DNA of 64,000 nt. Source: Hirsutella rhossiliensis (lineage: Eukaryota > Ascomycota > Sordariomycetes > Hypocreales > Ophiocordycipitaceae). Shown here in pieces: positions 1 to 11,725 of this stretch; the first letter of the stretch is position 1, and each line of letters starts with the position of its first letter. The translations under genes and the position numbers were made by a program. The notes beneath the pieces were generated by a model. The model searched no databases. It saw nothing but the letters and a program-made list of their open reading frames with translations, and was not told the origin of the DNA. The stretch covers positions 496,001 through 560,000 of the forward strand of contig NW_025408681.1 of assembly GCF_020360975.1 (NCBI RefSeq). The letters run 5' to 3'.

Positions 1-630
1 TCTAGCCTGCCCAGCCAGTGCGACAAGTGCTGGGACTTTCACGCCCGACACACCTGCGACCGACAAGCATCCTGCAAGCGGTGCGGACGGCGCGGCCACG
101 ACGCGGAAGCTTGCGTGGCCCTCGAGCGGTGCGCGAACTGCCTTGGGCCCCACGCCGCAGACTTTGCGAAGTGCCCTGCGCGCCCGAAGCGATCACACGG
201 CGTCATTCGCCGTCTGACGAGAGAAGAGAAATCTCGCGTCCGAGAGCTGGGCGCTCAACTGTCCGCCCGGCGAAAGGAACAATACGAAAGAGTAGAACGA
301 TCCGAGCAGCCCGAACGGGATGCCACCTGCTCGCCGGGTGGTGTCACCGAAAAGACAGTAACGCCTGGGCCTGACAGGGAAGACCGCCTCGGAATCGACG
401 CACCTCACCCCCCGACCTCAAGTGCTGCCCGGGACGACGGACAGCAAGCCCAACCTCATGACGAAGCCCCACGGCGCGGTAGCGAATCGACCCTAAGCTC
501 GACCAGGACCGTAACCCCGCCTTCCGTCATGATGGCCTCGGCACCCAAACCTCCGGGTGGAGGCCAACGACACAGATCTGCTTCTCCTACGAAGAAGCGA
601 CGCATCATTGAGGACTCTGTCTCTCCATGA
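1..630 (+). CDS. LINE-1 ORF1 (gag-like, zinc-knuckle protein), partial
   Basis: RNA-binding ORF1 product of the LINE, expected to coat its own transcript. The frame is open from base 1, so the N-terminus is missing. Three clustered CCHC-like knuckles are visible within the first 60 residues (CDKC..., CKRCGRRGHDAEAC, CANC...C), followed by a basic, low-complexity tail ending in a KKRR cluster. The stop TGA (628-630) overlaps the ATG of ORF2 (627-629) as ATGA, an arrangement compatible with termination-reinitiation. Confidence 0.88.
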   Translation, partial: SSLPSQCDKCWDFHARHTCDRQASCKRCGRRGHDAEACVALERCANCLGPHAADFAKCPARPKRSHGVIRRLTREEKSRVRELGAQLSARRKEQYERVERSEQPERDATCSPGGVTEKTVTPGPDREDRLGIDAPHPPTSSAARDDGQQAQPHDEAPRRGSESTLSSTRTVTPPSVMMASAPKPPGGGQRHRSASPTKKRRIIEDSVSP

Positions 631-3600
631 CGAGATACCCACGCACAAATCAATGTGGCAATAAGACTCTGCGAGTCTTCCAAGCGAACGTGGGCAAGAT
701 CTCGCCGGCGCACGACTGCGCCCTTGCCCTCGCCGATTCCGAACATTACGATGTGGTGCTCCTCCAGGAGCCATGGACAGAAACAAAGGGCGGCCGATGC
801 CTTACCAAAACACATCCCGCCTACGACACCTTCTCCCCGGTTGACAGCTGGGAAGACAATAGCACCCGACCCAGAGTCATGACCTATGTCCGCCGCAGGC
901 CTGGGCTGATGGTAGATCAGAGGAGGCCCGCGGCAACTCGTGACATTCTTTGGCTCACGGTCAACGACATCACTTTGGTCAACGTTTACCGCCAACCGTC
1001 ATACGACGAGGCCCTCGACATACTACTCCAATGGCCCGCGCCAAACAGATGTCTGGTAGCAGGCGATTTCAACGCCAAACACCACAGCTGGCAAGCCGGC
1101 CGCATCGAGGGCCGCGGCGAGGCTGTAGCTGCATGGGCGACAGCCAACGGTCTGAACCTGCTCAACCCGGCTGACGTCCCGACAAATCCTCATGGCAATA
1201 CGATCGACCTTGCCTTCTCTAATATCGCCTTGGCCAATGCCGTGGTGGAAGACCATCTTGCCACCAGCTCCGACCACTTCACGCTCAGCACTACCCTGCC
1301 TGAGCTCGCTGTAGCGCCCCCACCCACTGGGAAGGTTCGCCTTACCTCTGACGAGGAAATAAGACGCTTCGTAGAGATGGTTGAAAACGGCGTGGCGGCT
1401 ATCGAGCCGTCAACCGCTTCCCCTCAAGACTTGGATTCACTTGCCTTAGCAGTGACTAACCTACTTCAGTTTGCCGCCAAAGCTGCAGGCCGGCCGGTCC
1501 GCAAGGGCGCACGCAGCGCGCCCTGGTGGACGGAGGAATGCTCCTTGGCCGCGGTGGAGTATCGCGCAGTGAGGAGAGTCTACGCTCTCGGTTTCGGCCG
1601 AGAGGTTCAGCTCGCGAAAAGGAAGTTCCAGAGAGTCGTGCGGCGAGTCAAGCGCCGTTACTGGCGCGATCTGATTGACAGCTTCACGGACAGTGCGTCC
1701 GTCTTCAAGGCGGTCCGTTGGCTGAGATCGCCCGGTGCTTTCCAACCACCGCCTCTGCAAGTGGATGATACCGTCTATGAGACCCAACTAGACAAAGCCA
1801 ACGCCCTGCGACGAGCAACGCTCGAACGTCGCACTTCGCAGGATGACATCACGGATCCGTGGGTCCCAGTGGACACAGCGAGGACGATTCCTTTCGCTCA
1901 GAACGTTTCCCTGGAGGAGGTCCGGGACGCGACCCTTCGCACGGGTAACACCTCTCCCGGCTCCGATAACATTACGGTCAAGATGCTCCGTGCCGTCTGG
2001 CATACCATTGGAAGCCTCGTCCACAAGCTGTATCAGGGCTGTCTCGACATCGGTCACCATCCTAAGCCTTTCAGGGAAGCGGAAGTGGTTATGATCACGA
2101 AGCCGGGGCGTCGGAACCTGTCAGAGGCCCGCGCCTGGCGTCCAATCTCTCTCCTCTCCTGTCTGGGCAAAGGCCTCGAACGGCTTATTGCGCGCCGTTT
2201 GGCGTGGGCATCCGTCCACTATGGTGTCTTGCACCCACAACAAGCTGGCGCATTGCCGAAAAGGTCCGCTGTTGACCTTGTCGCCGCATTGGTACACGAC
2301 ATCGAGGAGGCTTTCTCGCGCAAGCAGGTCGCCACACTCGTGACAATGGACGTCGAAGGCGCCTTCGACACTGTCCTTCGTAGCAGGCTCATTCTTCGCC
2401 TTCGGCAGCAAGGATGGCCTCGGAATGTCGCTCGTTGGGCTGGCTCCTTTATGCATGACCGAGCAGCACGTGTCCGCTACCAGGATGTCATGACACCCTC
2501 GTCACCCTTGCAGTGCGGACTGCCGCAAGGATCGCCAGCTTCTCCCATACTTTTCCTACTATACACAGAGCCAATCTACCGCCTGAGCAACCCCAAGGGG
2601 CGCTTCGGCTATGCAGACGACACTGCCGTCCTTTGCGTCGGAGACTCCCTGGAGGAGACTGCCCACAGAGCGTCGAAACATGTTCACGAACTCATGACAT
2701 GGGGCACCGCGAACGCGATAACCTTCGACCCCAAGAAGACTGAAGTCATGCACTTCTCCCGAACTACACCGAGGAATGCACCTCCAGTCTTCCATGGCGA
2801 GGTAGAAAAGCGGCCAGGCTCAGCCATGCGGTGGCTCGGCATCTGGCTTGACAGCACCCTGACGTTCAAGACGCACGTCGAGAAGTGGACTGCCAAAGCG
2901 CAAGCAGTGGCCTACCATCTCAAGGGTTTGACAAATACCAACCGCGGCCCCTACCAGGTGCGGTCCGGAGAGCCGTCCGCGCCTGCATCGAGCCGCAATT
3001 GTTCTTTGGGGCAGAGGCGTGGTACCCGGGCATGACCTGCCCGCGATGGAATAAGCCGGCAAAGGAAGGGCCATCAAGAATACGGCACCTCATCCGGCGG
3101 ATGGACAAGTCGCTCAACACGGCCATGCGAGCCATCCTCCCGGTCTGGAAGACGACGCCGCTCAGCGCCAGGCACCGGGAGGCGGGCATACCGCCAGTTT
3201 CGCACCTGCTCCAGGCGTGTCGAACGCGCTTCGCAGCCCGTCTCAAGTCCTCGACGAAGCGCACCCGCTTGCGGTGCGAACGAAGCCGATCCGGGCCCCT
3301 GTCATCAACAGGGCCATTAAGTTAAAATACCAGCGTCCACGACAACCTTTCCGGACCAGACTGCGTCGCACTGACGAGCTGCTCCCAAGGTGCGCCAGGC
3401 CAGACCTTCTCGCACGTAGGTTCGCCAGCGACCAGCGTGGACCCTTGCAAACTGCGCCGAAAGAAGAATCGGCGGCAAACTTCGGCGAGTGGCTCCAATC
3501 AGTTGCTCCACGGACAGCAATCGTCTACTCGGACGGATCCCTCTCCCCGGAGGGAGCCGCGGGGTACGGCTATGCGGTACATCAGGATGGACTCACCGTC

Positions 3601-4353
3601 CTCAGCGGTAACGGCCGTCTTGGGCTTGCTGAGGTCTTTGATGCCGAGGCGAGAGGCTCCCTAGAGGGTCTGCGTGCTGCGTTGAGCCTCCCGGCTGCAG
3701 ACCAGATTGTCGTATGCCTCGATAACCTCGCGGTCGCGACGTGTCTTCAAGGCATGCCGTCAGATTCCTCCCAGAAGGAGTTCCTGGAATTCCAGGCCTT
3801 GGCCGCAGAACATGGTGCCACTGAGATCCGCTGGATCCCCGGCCACACCAACATCCCAGGTAACGAGCAGGCAGACGCCTTAGCAAAGGCAGGAACCTCT
3901 CAACCCGAGCCTGCAGACGCTCTCCCGACGCTGGCATATCTGCGCAAGGTCGCTAGGCAGCGACCAAAAGACGCATTCAAAGCCTGGTGGGAAGTTTCTG
4001 CACCCCAACAGTACAGGGTCCTCGACCTCGATGCCACGACTGGCTGCCCGCCAGAACTTACCATTCCACGACCTCTGCTCCACCATCTGCTCGCAGCAAG
4101 AACCCACCACGGGGACTTCGCTGATTACCACGAAAGGTTGAACCACGACGATGCGCGACTGACGTGCTCATGTGGTCGACGAAAAGAACCAAAGCATCTC
4201 TTCTATTGCCGGAAGATCGCGCCGCGACATCGGATGAGGTTGGCACCCTCACCGAGCGCGGCGGTCAACCGAGCAATAGGCAGAGACTTCGACCAGTTCG
4301 TCAAGGTGGCGAAGGCAAGCTCGTTCTTTGGAACGATCTGCCCTCGCCACTAG
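627..4353 (+). pseudogene. LINE-1 ORF2: endonuclease, reverse transcriptase, RNase H (two frameshifts)
   Basis: Enzyme of target-primed reverse transcription. In order: an APE-type endonuclease (LLQEPW, GDFNAKHHSW, TSSDHF), a reverse transcriptase (MDVEGAFD, GLPQGSPASPILF, catalytic GYADD), an RNase H (VYSDGS, DAEARG, CLDN, GNEQADALAKAG) and a C-terminal Cys/His segment (HLFYCRK). The frame changes near 2950 and again near 3250. At both places one extra C in an existing C run (2948-2951 and 3249-3250) would rejoin the frames, so the breaks may be sequence errors. All catalytic motifs I looked for are present. Confidence 0.9.
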
Positions 4354-4744
4354 GCGGCAGCAACCGCTTTCCCTCCTTCCCTTCCCCTTTGTTTGCACAC
4401 ACACCCATTTTCTCTTACCCGACTCGGCCGGGCGGAGGGTGCTCTCGGAACCGGCCCTGTGAGGCCAAAACGAAAGACATGGCTGTCGCGCCTGAACGTC
4501 CCGCTGACGGGCAGCAGGCTGAGCAAAGAAGCGCCTTTGAGCCGATGAAATGCTGAATGGTGGATTGTTTACGTTCTGTGGAAGGGGCAGAAGACGCGGA
4601 TTGGTACTCGTTTCGTTTCGCGTATTGTGGGCCTACTCCGCGATAGTAGACTTCCAGCAGCTCAGCACGTCCTGTGCCCCGTCTCGGGGACCTGAGCGAC
4701 CTAAAGGTCGCTGGACGGAAAATACAATAATAATAATAATAATT
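4354..4744 (+). other. LINE-1 3' UTR and (TAA)n tail
   Basis: Non-coding. It ends in a short TAA microsatellite at about 4726-4743, typical of I-type LINEs. A segment with an inverted GGTCGC/GCGACC motif and a CCCGTCTCGGGG palindrome near 4679-4712 is shared with the LINE fragment at 60481-60799 and may be the reverse-transcriptase recognition structure. That role is inference. Confidence 0.75.
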
Positions 4745-5417
4745 GGAAGGAAGACCCTCGCCAGGGTTTCTGCGTTGAGCCCTTTGACACGATGCTCATT
4801 CTGGTAGGCGAACCTAGCCGGGCAGCCGGGCTGGACAAAGGCCATCATAGACATATCAGCGCCAGCATTTTTCTAGCTGTCAAGAGGTTGCCGCGGGGAG
4901 GACGAGGTATCGACGTTGAGCTGGGAGGCCGACATCGTGAGAACATGGCAGATGTAGTCACGGTGGAAGTGTAAAGGAGGGGTTACGCAGAGTAGAGGTA
5001 GGCATCCTACAGAGCAGATTTTCTTGCTGCTCGAAAGACGGCTCGCGGCTAGGGTCGGGGAGACTTAAGAGTCAGTGAATGCTACCTAGGTGATGGATTA
5101 GAAGCGGGGGTATGCGGGAATGAGCTGGCGAGGTTCTCGAACAGTCTCGACCATCTGGTTCTGTGGTCGTGAGTGAAGTAGGGAGCCGGGGGTTGGAAGT
5201 TGAGTAGGGGTGACGGCTACGCTGCGAGAAGTTGGAGGTCGGCGAACGGTAAGGTTTGTGTGGGTAAGTCTGCGGAGAAAGAAAGTCCAGTAGTACCCTT
5301 CGGTGTCATCGTTGCATGAAGTAGATAGCAAAGGCGGCAATAACGAATGAGAGTGAAGGAAAGAAAGAGGTTATGGTAGTATTGTCGCGAAGCACGTCTG
5401 AGATCTTGAGCTCGAGG
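4745..5417. other. No feature recognised
   Basis: No ORF with a recognisable domain, and no terminal repeat or RNA gene seen. It starts directly after the LINE tail, so it is probably target-site DNA or decayed repeat. Confidence 0.4.
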
Positions 5418-5780
5418 TGACCATAAGGGGTATACAGCTAAGGGCCCCGACAGGCTAGATCGAAAAGCAGCCTGTAAAGAGTTCTGAGGCTGCAGAAGGC
5501 TATTAGGAGACCATTAGGCAGCCACATAGGCTGTAGAGAGACTGCATATACGGGGAAGCTGAAAGAGCCCTCGGCGACTAGGGAAGTCAGTATGCAAAGG
5601 GGCTGGGAAAGGAGCCCAGCCTCCTAGATATTGTACCTATACAACTGAAAAGGGGATATCAATAGGGAACCAAGGGATATAAATAGGGAGCCTAGAAGAG
5701 GGCATTGCAAGAGGGACAGACACGACGGAATACAACAAAAACACACCTATTATTAAAACAATCAATGCCCACTTGCATGC
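5418..5780 (+). repeat. Possible solo LTR or LTR fragment
   Basis: AG-rich non-coding stretch with a TATA-like box (GGGATATAAATAGGG, about 5670-5690) followed by an A-rich stretch, as in the U3-R part of fungal LTRs. There is no second copy in the window and no target duplication was found, so both limits and identity are tentative. Confidence 0.3.
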
Positions 5781-5911
5781 TCTCTTCGTGAGACTCTGAA
5801 GATCCCATAAAATCCCGAGAATAGGCACCCTTCTTATATTATAGCATCCTCCGTTTCCTGACGGCGTACTCCGAGACATCTCGGAGGTATTCCTTTTCCA
5901 AGCGCGTGACA

Positions 5912-6433
5912 ATGCATCAGGGAGAGGTACTTGTGATCGCAAGCGACGCGTCATTTGGAGATGATATCGAGACCCGTCGTTCATCGCAGGGATATGTGAT
6001 GATGTTGTTCAACGGACCGGTCATATGGAAAGCTGGACTCCAAGACACAGTCACGACTTCAACCACCGAAGCAGAAATTCTCAGCCTAGAGAGAACAACC
6101 AAGGAGAGTTACGCCCTGGACCGACTATTAAGGGATATCTCTCTTGATCTCGGGCCTCTGAAGATTTACTGCGACAACCTTCAGTCGATCCGACTAGTGG
6201 TTGAGGAGAACCAGAGAATCACGACCAAGTTGCGGCACGTTGACATACAGAACATGTGGCTAAAACAGGAATTCAAGAAGGGTAGGTTCCTAGTGGAATA
6301 CTTGAAGACTGATCAGATGCCAGCAGACGGATTGACCAAAGCGCTATCGAGAGCGAAATTCGAGCACTTCCGATCGATGCTGAATCTGACAGATATCAAG
6401 ACGGAAGCAAATTTGGAAGTGGGATGTCGATGA
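5912..6433 (+). pseudogene. Cop-1: 3' end of a Ty1/copia pol, RNase H domain
   Basis: The frame encodes a copia RNase H: SDASFGDD, RSSQGYV, TTSTTEAEI, YCDN, LRHVDIQ, PADGLTKAL. This block is the C-terminus of copia polyproteins. Reverse transcriptase and everything upstream are missing, so this is a 5'-truncated remnant. It is followed by a purine-rich tract (GCTGGGGGGT, 6491-6500) and then an LTR start, the normal order at a copia 3' end. It differs from the RNase H domains of Cop-2 and Cop-3, so it is a separate family. Confidence 0.85.
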
Positions 6434-6544
6434 CCTTCTAGGTCAGGCTGGTTGTGATAGCTTCTAGCAGCGTTGACTTGATCACTCAACGCTGGGGGGT
6501 GTGTCGCATATCAAGCCTGCCTAGGATGATTATTCATGAAGTGG

Positions 6545-6781
6545 TGTAAGAGGCTGGCCCGGAGTTTACTCAACAAGCAGGTGCCTATGTGTTGTCTATC
6601 TAGAGCTAAAGAGGAAAGGAAGCTGAACTCGAGGCGAAGCCTCGAGTCCGAGCTTATATCGCCTCTTATAGAATGTTCTCGCAACTCCGGGGCCCGCGAA
6701 GCGGGGCCGGTGTTTCCATCCGAGCATGATCCACCGGACCCGGTACAACCGGGTCCACCAAGCCGGGCACAGCCCGTGACA
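6545..6781 (-). repeat. Gyp-1 3' LTR (237 bp)
   Basis: On the minus strand it begins TGTCACGGGC and ends CTTACA. The pol stop codon TAA (6782-6784) touches its first base. The polypurine tract (GGAGGGGAGAAGGGGGG) just upstream is also coding sequence for the last residues of pol. Confidence 0.93.
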
Positions 6782-7501
6782 TTACCCCCCTTCTCCCCTC
6801 CGACTAGGCCGGGGTCGGCGGGTTTCTTGTGCTCTTGTCGACTTTTCGTAGCTCTCCCTGGGGCCATCATTAGTCTGGATCGGGCCGTACTTGTCCTCAA
6901 ATATCTTCATAGCAATTGTCCCTTGTAACCACTCAACTGGTTCCCAGGTCGGATTTGCGTAACCGGTCCATCGCACTAGTGCTTGCCTAAATTGTCCTCG
7001 CCCACGCTTCTTCCATCTCGCGCAGAGTATCTCGTCAACATCCCAGAGGTCCTCCCCAGCCTCGTCTTGTATTGGTGGAGGCTGCGCGTCATCCACCTTC
7101 TGGCCAGGCGCCGGGTCTTGGTGAGCCCGTCGCAAAAGATCGACATGAAAACGCCGGTAGATTGAACCACGAACGTCGAGTTCGACGACGTGCGAATTGA
7201 TGATCTTAGTGACTGTATACTTGTGGTGCAGCCAGTCGAGCTTCTTACACGGTCGCAGCGATTTGTAGTTTGCCATGGAAAGCCACACCTTGTCGCCGAC
7301 TTCGAATCGCTCCGCAGCCTGTCTTTTCGCATTCGCAGCCTCTTCTTGTTGTTGCTGGGCGGCGGCCATCACTGCTTGCATGTACTCGTTGACCTCTTGC
7401 AGGCGAGCGAGCAGGGCGTCTGCTTTGCTCTCTTCTTTGTCACGGGGTGGCTCGTCCGAGTCTTCGACGCTTATTGGGTCGACGTGAAATCCATGCTCCA
7501 C
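6782..7501 (-). pseudogene. Gyp-1 integrase C-terminus with chromodomain
   Basis: Continuation of the Gyp-1 integrase after a frameshift near 7495. It contains the GPY/F-like segment (VGDKVWL, LDWLHHKYTV, FHVDLLRRAHQDP) and a C-terminal chromodomain (LWDVDEILCARWK, ALVRWTGYANPTWEP), which assigns the element to the chromoviruses. Chromodomains of this group are thought to steer integration to heterochromatin marks. The frame ends exactly at the LTR edge. Confidence 0.9.
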
Positions 7502-10500
7502 GAAAAGGGGCTGATTTTGGTCGTCGCGGGTTCCCGATTGTTGAGCCCCAGCTGCGCGGCGGGAAGCAGCTCTCCCCAGTCGTCCTGGGCGTACGAGACG
7601 TAGGCTCTCAGGTAGGCCTCAATCTCCTGGTTCATTCTCTCCGGCCCTCCGTCCGTCTGGGGGTGATAAGCGGTGCTCAATTTCTGCGTAACGCCAGCAA
7701 GGTGGCAGAACCTCTTCCAAAATCTGCTCAGCCAGTTGCTCCCACGGTCGCTGACGATGGATCGTGGCATTCCGTGGAATCGATAATGGCATAGGAGGAA
7801 ACGCTTCGCGCACGCCTCGGCCTCCATGGTGTCCATCACCTCCAGGGTCACCGCCTTCGTCAGTCTGTCCACAATTACCCATAGGTGCCTTGCCTTGCTC
7901 AGTCCAGTCGGCGGGAGATCCGTGATGAAGTCCATGGACAGATGGCTTCGAGGTCGATCTGGAATTGGCAGGGGCTTGAGAAATCCCCTTTTTGACTGTC
8001 GCCAGACGTGTGCTCGGCCGCAGGTGTCGCAATTGGCCACAAACCGGCGAACCAGCTGGGACTGCCCAGGCCAGTAGAATCGCCGAGCCACGATTGCCAG
8101 CGTTCCTTCTCTGCCGGGGTGACCCGTCGCAACGGAGTCATGCGACTGTTGCACGATGCGGGTTCTCAACTGGTCCTTCTCGACCTCTTCCCGATTGCCC
8201 CTCTCCCCAGATCCTCCTGGCACCCAGATGCGGTCCCTAAATGTCAGCCTCTTACCGGCATCGATCGCACATTCTGAAATCTGTATCTTCAGGCCCAGCG
8301 AGGGTGGGAAGACACGCTCGCGATCGCGGACTGCTTTATAGGCTGCTCGGAATATCGAATCCTTCTCCACCGTTCCGTCCCAGAGTTGCTGCAGGTCCGC
8401 TTCCTCGAAGACCTTCATCTCCGGCAGGGTAGAAGTTTCTGAACAGTCAGAACTCATCGCGTTGATACGTGCTCTTGTCGATGACGAAATCGCACTGTCC
8501 GGTATCAACTGTATCATTCTTCCTTGTTCCCGCTCGTCGTCGATGCCCTGTGGCTTGTCTTGTTCACGGCGGGACAACGCATCGGGCACGGCGGCCTCGC
8601 TTCCCGGTCGATACTCGAGCTTGAAGTCGAACTGGGACAATTCGGCTGCCCAACGGCTCTGCCGTTCCGTGAGCTTCTGGCGTGTCATGAAATACTCCAG
8701 GTTGCGGTGATCGGTGAGGATTGTGAATGAGCCGCAGCTTCTGAGCTCGGCACTCCAATTATCGAGGCATCTCATGATGGCGAGCATCTCCTTGTCGTGG
8801 ATTGGATAGTTGTACTCTGCTGGTGAAAGTCGTTTCGAGAAGAAGGCGCACGCGTGTCGACGTCCATCTTGGTCCTCTTGCGCCAGGACGCCTCCCAATG
8901 CATAGCCTGAGCAGTCCGTCTCCAAGAATGTCTGCAGACTCGGGTCCCACTGCTTGAGCACGGGCGACTCACAAAATCGTCGCTTCAGTTCATGAAACGC
9001 CTCGTTCTCCGCCCGCCCCCAACATAAGGCAGTTCCTTTCTTCAGCAGGGCGTCTAACGGCTGAGTGATCCTAGCGTAGTCGGGGATGAAGATCCTGTAG
9101 TAGTTGGCGAAGCCCAGAAAGCTTCTGACACCCTTCACCGTGGTAGGGGCTTCCCATTCGCGGATGGCGTGCTGCTTCTCGGGGTCGCACGCGATTCCCT
9201 TCCCTGCATTGACAATGAATCCAAGGTACTTGACCTCTTGTACTGAGAACTCGCACTTCGCTGGGTCTAGATGTAGGCCGGCGTCAGCGAGTGCTTGGAG
9301 AACCTTTCGCACCTTGGCCTCGTGATCGGCCTTTGAACCACTCGAGTAGATCAATACATCGTCTAGGTTCGCCGTGACGAAATCATCCAGCCACTCGCGC
9401 AACACGCTGTTCATGTATCGTTGGAACGATGCCGGGGCGCCGCTTAGGCCGAAGGGGCACACGAGCCACTCGTAGAGCCCGAACCTCGTGCGGAATGCCG
9501 TCTTCCATTCGTGCCCGGGGGCCATGCGGATTTTGTGGAAGGCGGCTACGACGTCCAACTTGGTAAACCACTTGGCCTTGGCCAAGTTCTGCAACGTCTC
9601 GGCGATGAGTGGCAGCGGGTATCGGTCGCGCTTGGTGATTGCGTTCAGCGCCCGATAGTCACAGCAGAATCGCAGCCCTCCACTTGGCTTCCTCACGAAC
9701 AGCACCGGCGCTGCGGCCGCCGAGCTACTCGCTCGGATGAACCCTCTATCCAAAAGGTCTTTTAGGGTCTTTCGCAAGACCAACAACTCTTCGCGTGACA
9801 TGTTGTAGAGCGGTCCCCATGGCAGGGGCGGCTCGTTGCCATTCTTGTCAGGCTGCAAGTTTACCTCGTGGTCCACACCTGGCCGGTGTGGCGGCAGCTT
9901 CATGGCCTCCTCTGGTGAAAACAGGTTGCGGAACTCTTTCAACACTTCCGCTGGAACCATCTTGCTCGGATCAACTGGCGGCTTCGGTTGAAGCGCCTTT
10001 TCTATGTCTGCCAAGCTGATCGCTTGTATCGAGAACGCGTCGCACGTCTGGCGTCTCTTTGCACGCCGGCACTCTGCCGTGAACACGGCTGCCGACACAA
10101 GTCTTGCGCTTCGAATTGCGCGTACTTTGGCGGGCTCTTCCTGCCCCACGAGGCGTATCGTCACGCCTGCTCTTCCGTGGTACACTTGCCGCTTAGCAGC
10201 GTCGTACACGACCTGGTTCCTCTCCATCCAAGGCCGGCCAAGGAACATATCCTGGCCGAGGCTTGGGACGACGTACGCAAAGGTGCGTTCGTCAAAACCG
10301 GCGGTCTCCACAACGACAGCCACAACTCCCGGCGACGTGACACTTTCTGAGGACTCCGAAATCCCCGATCTCTCGAGGCTTCGAATCAACGAGAGGGATC
10401 CGAAACTTCCGGACGACCGCTTCGTCAATCACGGCATAGCAGTCACATCCACTATCGACTAGGACGCGTATCGGATTGCCTCTGTTGAGCCGTGCGTTAA

Positions 10501-10588
10501 CGAGCACGGGTCGACTATTCATACGCGGCTTGAACGCCTCCCAGTCTTGGACATCTGCCTTCGAAGGCCCCGGCGCCCGCTTTCGCAC
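7471..10588 (-). pseudogene. Gyp-1 protease, reverse transcriptase, RNase H, integrase core
   Basis: Domains in order: aspartic protease (VLVDSGCDCYAVI, then LGRPWMERN after a frameshift near 10400), reverse transcriptase ([37 protein letters not shown]), RNase H (ETDCSGYALGG, LTDHRNLEYF), the integrase HHCC finger and an integrase core (MDFITDLPP, IVSDRGSNW, HPQTDGGPERMNQEIE). The catalytic box reads NLDD (VTANLDDVLIYS) where the family has YLDD or YIDD, a change of the aromatic residue likely to harm this copy. A frameshift also separates the integrase core from its C-terminus. Confidence 0.92.
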
Positions 10589-10593
10589 CGGGG

Positions 10594-11706
10594 CTAGTCT
10601 TTTCCCATCGGCTCGTCATCCCCATTGGATGTTGCGGCCGACTCCGAATCATCGCTAGCATCCGGCTGCTTCACCCGGGCGGCTCCTGACCGTTTTTTCT
10701 TCGCTTCGCCAGGAAAGACCAAATGAGCTGGGCATTCCGCGACGAGATGACCCTTCCGGCCGCATCGGTAACAGCGGCGCTCGTTCTTGGGCGCCGCATC
10801 TGCGTTGCGACGTTTCTTCGGCTCGTGACTTGTACGGCTGACATCTGCCATCTTGGTATCTCCGTCTGCGTCGCGGCCTCGACTATCATGGGTTGCACCA
10901 CCGCTTCGAAGGGCGTTCCTTTTCTCTACATTCTAGACCTGAGGACAGCCTTTGAAGAGATTGGACCCATTCCGAGTACGTGGAGCGAGTGGGCGCCGCG
11001 TAGACAGTTGCCAGTCGCAACTCCGGACTCAGGGCGCCCTCCAGGTAGCTGATTTTGACTTCTTCCGGCCAGGTGGCGCCGCCGGAATCAGCGAGTTCTT
11101 TCTCGAAGCGAGGAGCAGTGTCGCAAAGCTTTCCTTGTCTCTTTGCCTCAAGGATCGCAATTTGTCCAGCGCGCGAGTCCTGGCGTTCGGGTCCCCGTAG
11201 CACTCTTCCAAATATTGGAGGTACTGGTCCGGATCTGAGTCTCCACCCCTTCCTCCGGCTTCTACATACGCGATCGTCATTTGCTGAGGGGCACCCCCTA
11301 GTCGCGCGTAAATGTAGGCGAACTGGTCCGCCTTATTCCCAATTACCCTTCCGTCTACACGAAGCTTGTTCTTCATCTCGCTCAGCCAAGCGCGAAACTT
11401 GGATCGAACGCCCTCGAATCGCGGTGGGTCTGGGAGAGTCGGCCTAGTCTTCCGCAATGGTGTGTCGACCAAACGATTCAGTTCATGCAGAGGTTCCGCT
11501 CTGCTCTCCGACTCGGTCCCCAAGAGCGTTGGTCTCGAGGTCGTCAGACTGTCTTGCAGCAGTTGAATCTGCTCGCGCGTGGCGTCGCGATCGGCATCGC
11601 GGTCGGCACGCAAACCTTGCATCTGTTCAGCCATCTGGCTCATCATCTGCATGACGAGCTGGGAGGTTCGCTCCGGGGAGCTCCCGTCTGCAAGGGTTGA
11701 GTCCAT
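10594..11706 (-). pseudogene. Gyp-1 gag with zinc knuckle (frameshifted)
   Basis: Capsid/nucleocapsid precursor. It starts at ATG 11706 (MDSTLADGS), contains a retrotransposon gag core (PPRFEGVRSKFRAWLSEM, FAYIYARLGG), shifts frame near 11110, and ends in a nucleocapsid segment with one CCHC knuckle (CYRCGRKGHLVAEC, CX2CX4HX4C). Gag and the protease frame follow each other closely, as in chromoviruses. Confidence 0.88.
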
Positions 11707-11714
11707 CGGTAGTG

Positions 11715-11725
11715 AGCTCTAGATA
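11715..11725 (-). promoter_or_regulatory. Gyp-1 primer-binding site, self-priming type
   Basis: The 11 bases directly after the 5' LTR read TATCTAGAGCT on the minus strand. The same 11 bases occur in the opposite sense within the LTR at 11778-11788, so an RNA starting at 11788 would carry AGCTCTAGATA at its 5' end and pair perfectly with this site. This is the Tf1-type self-priming layout, including the 11-nt length; no tRNA match was apparent. Confidence 0.75.

Larger units (their letters stand above)
1..4744 (+). mobile_element. LINE-1: Tad/I-type non-LTR retrotransposon, 5' end outside window
   Basis: Two-ORF LINE: ORF1 with zinc knuckles, then ORF2 with AP endonuclease, reverse transcriptase and RNase H, then a 3' UTR ending in a short (TAA)n tail. 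This domain order with a C-terminal RNase H is that of the I/Tad group, the usual LINEs of filamentous ascomycetes. The 5' end lies beyond the window, so no target duplication can be checked. The last part of the 3' UTR recurs in inverted orientation at 60481-60799, which supports the 3' boundary. Confidence 0.92.
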
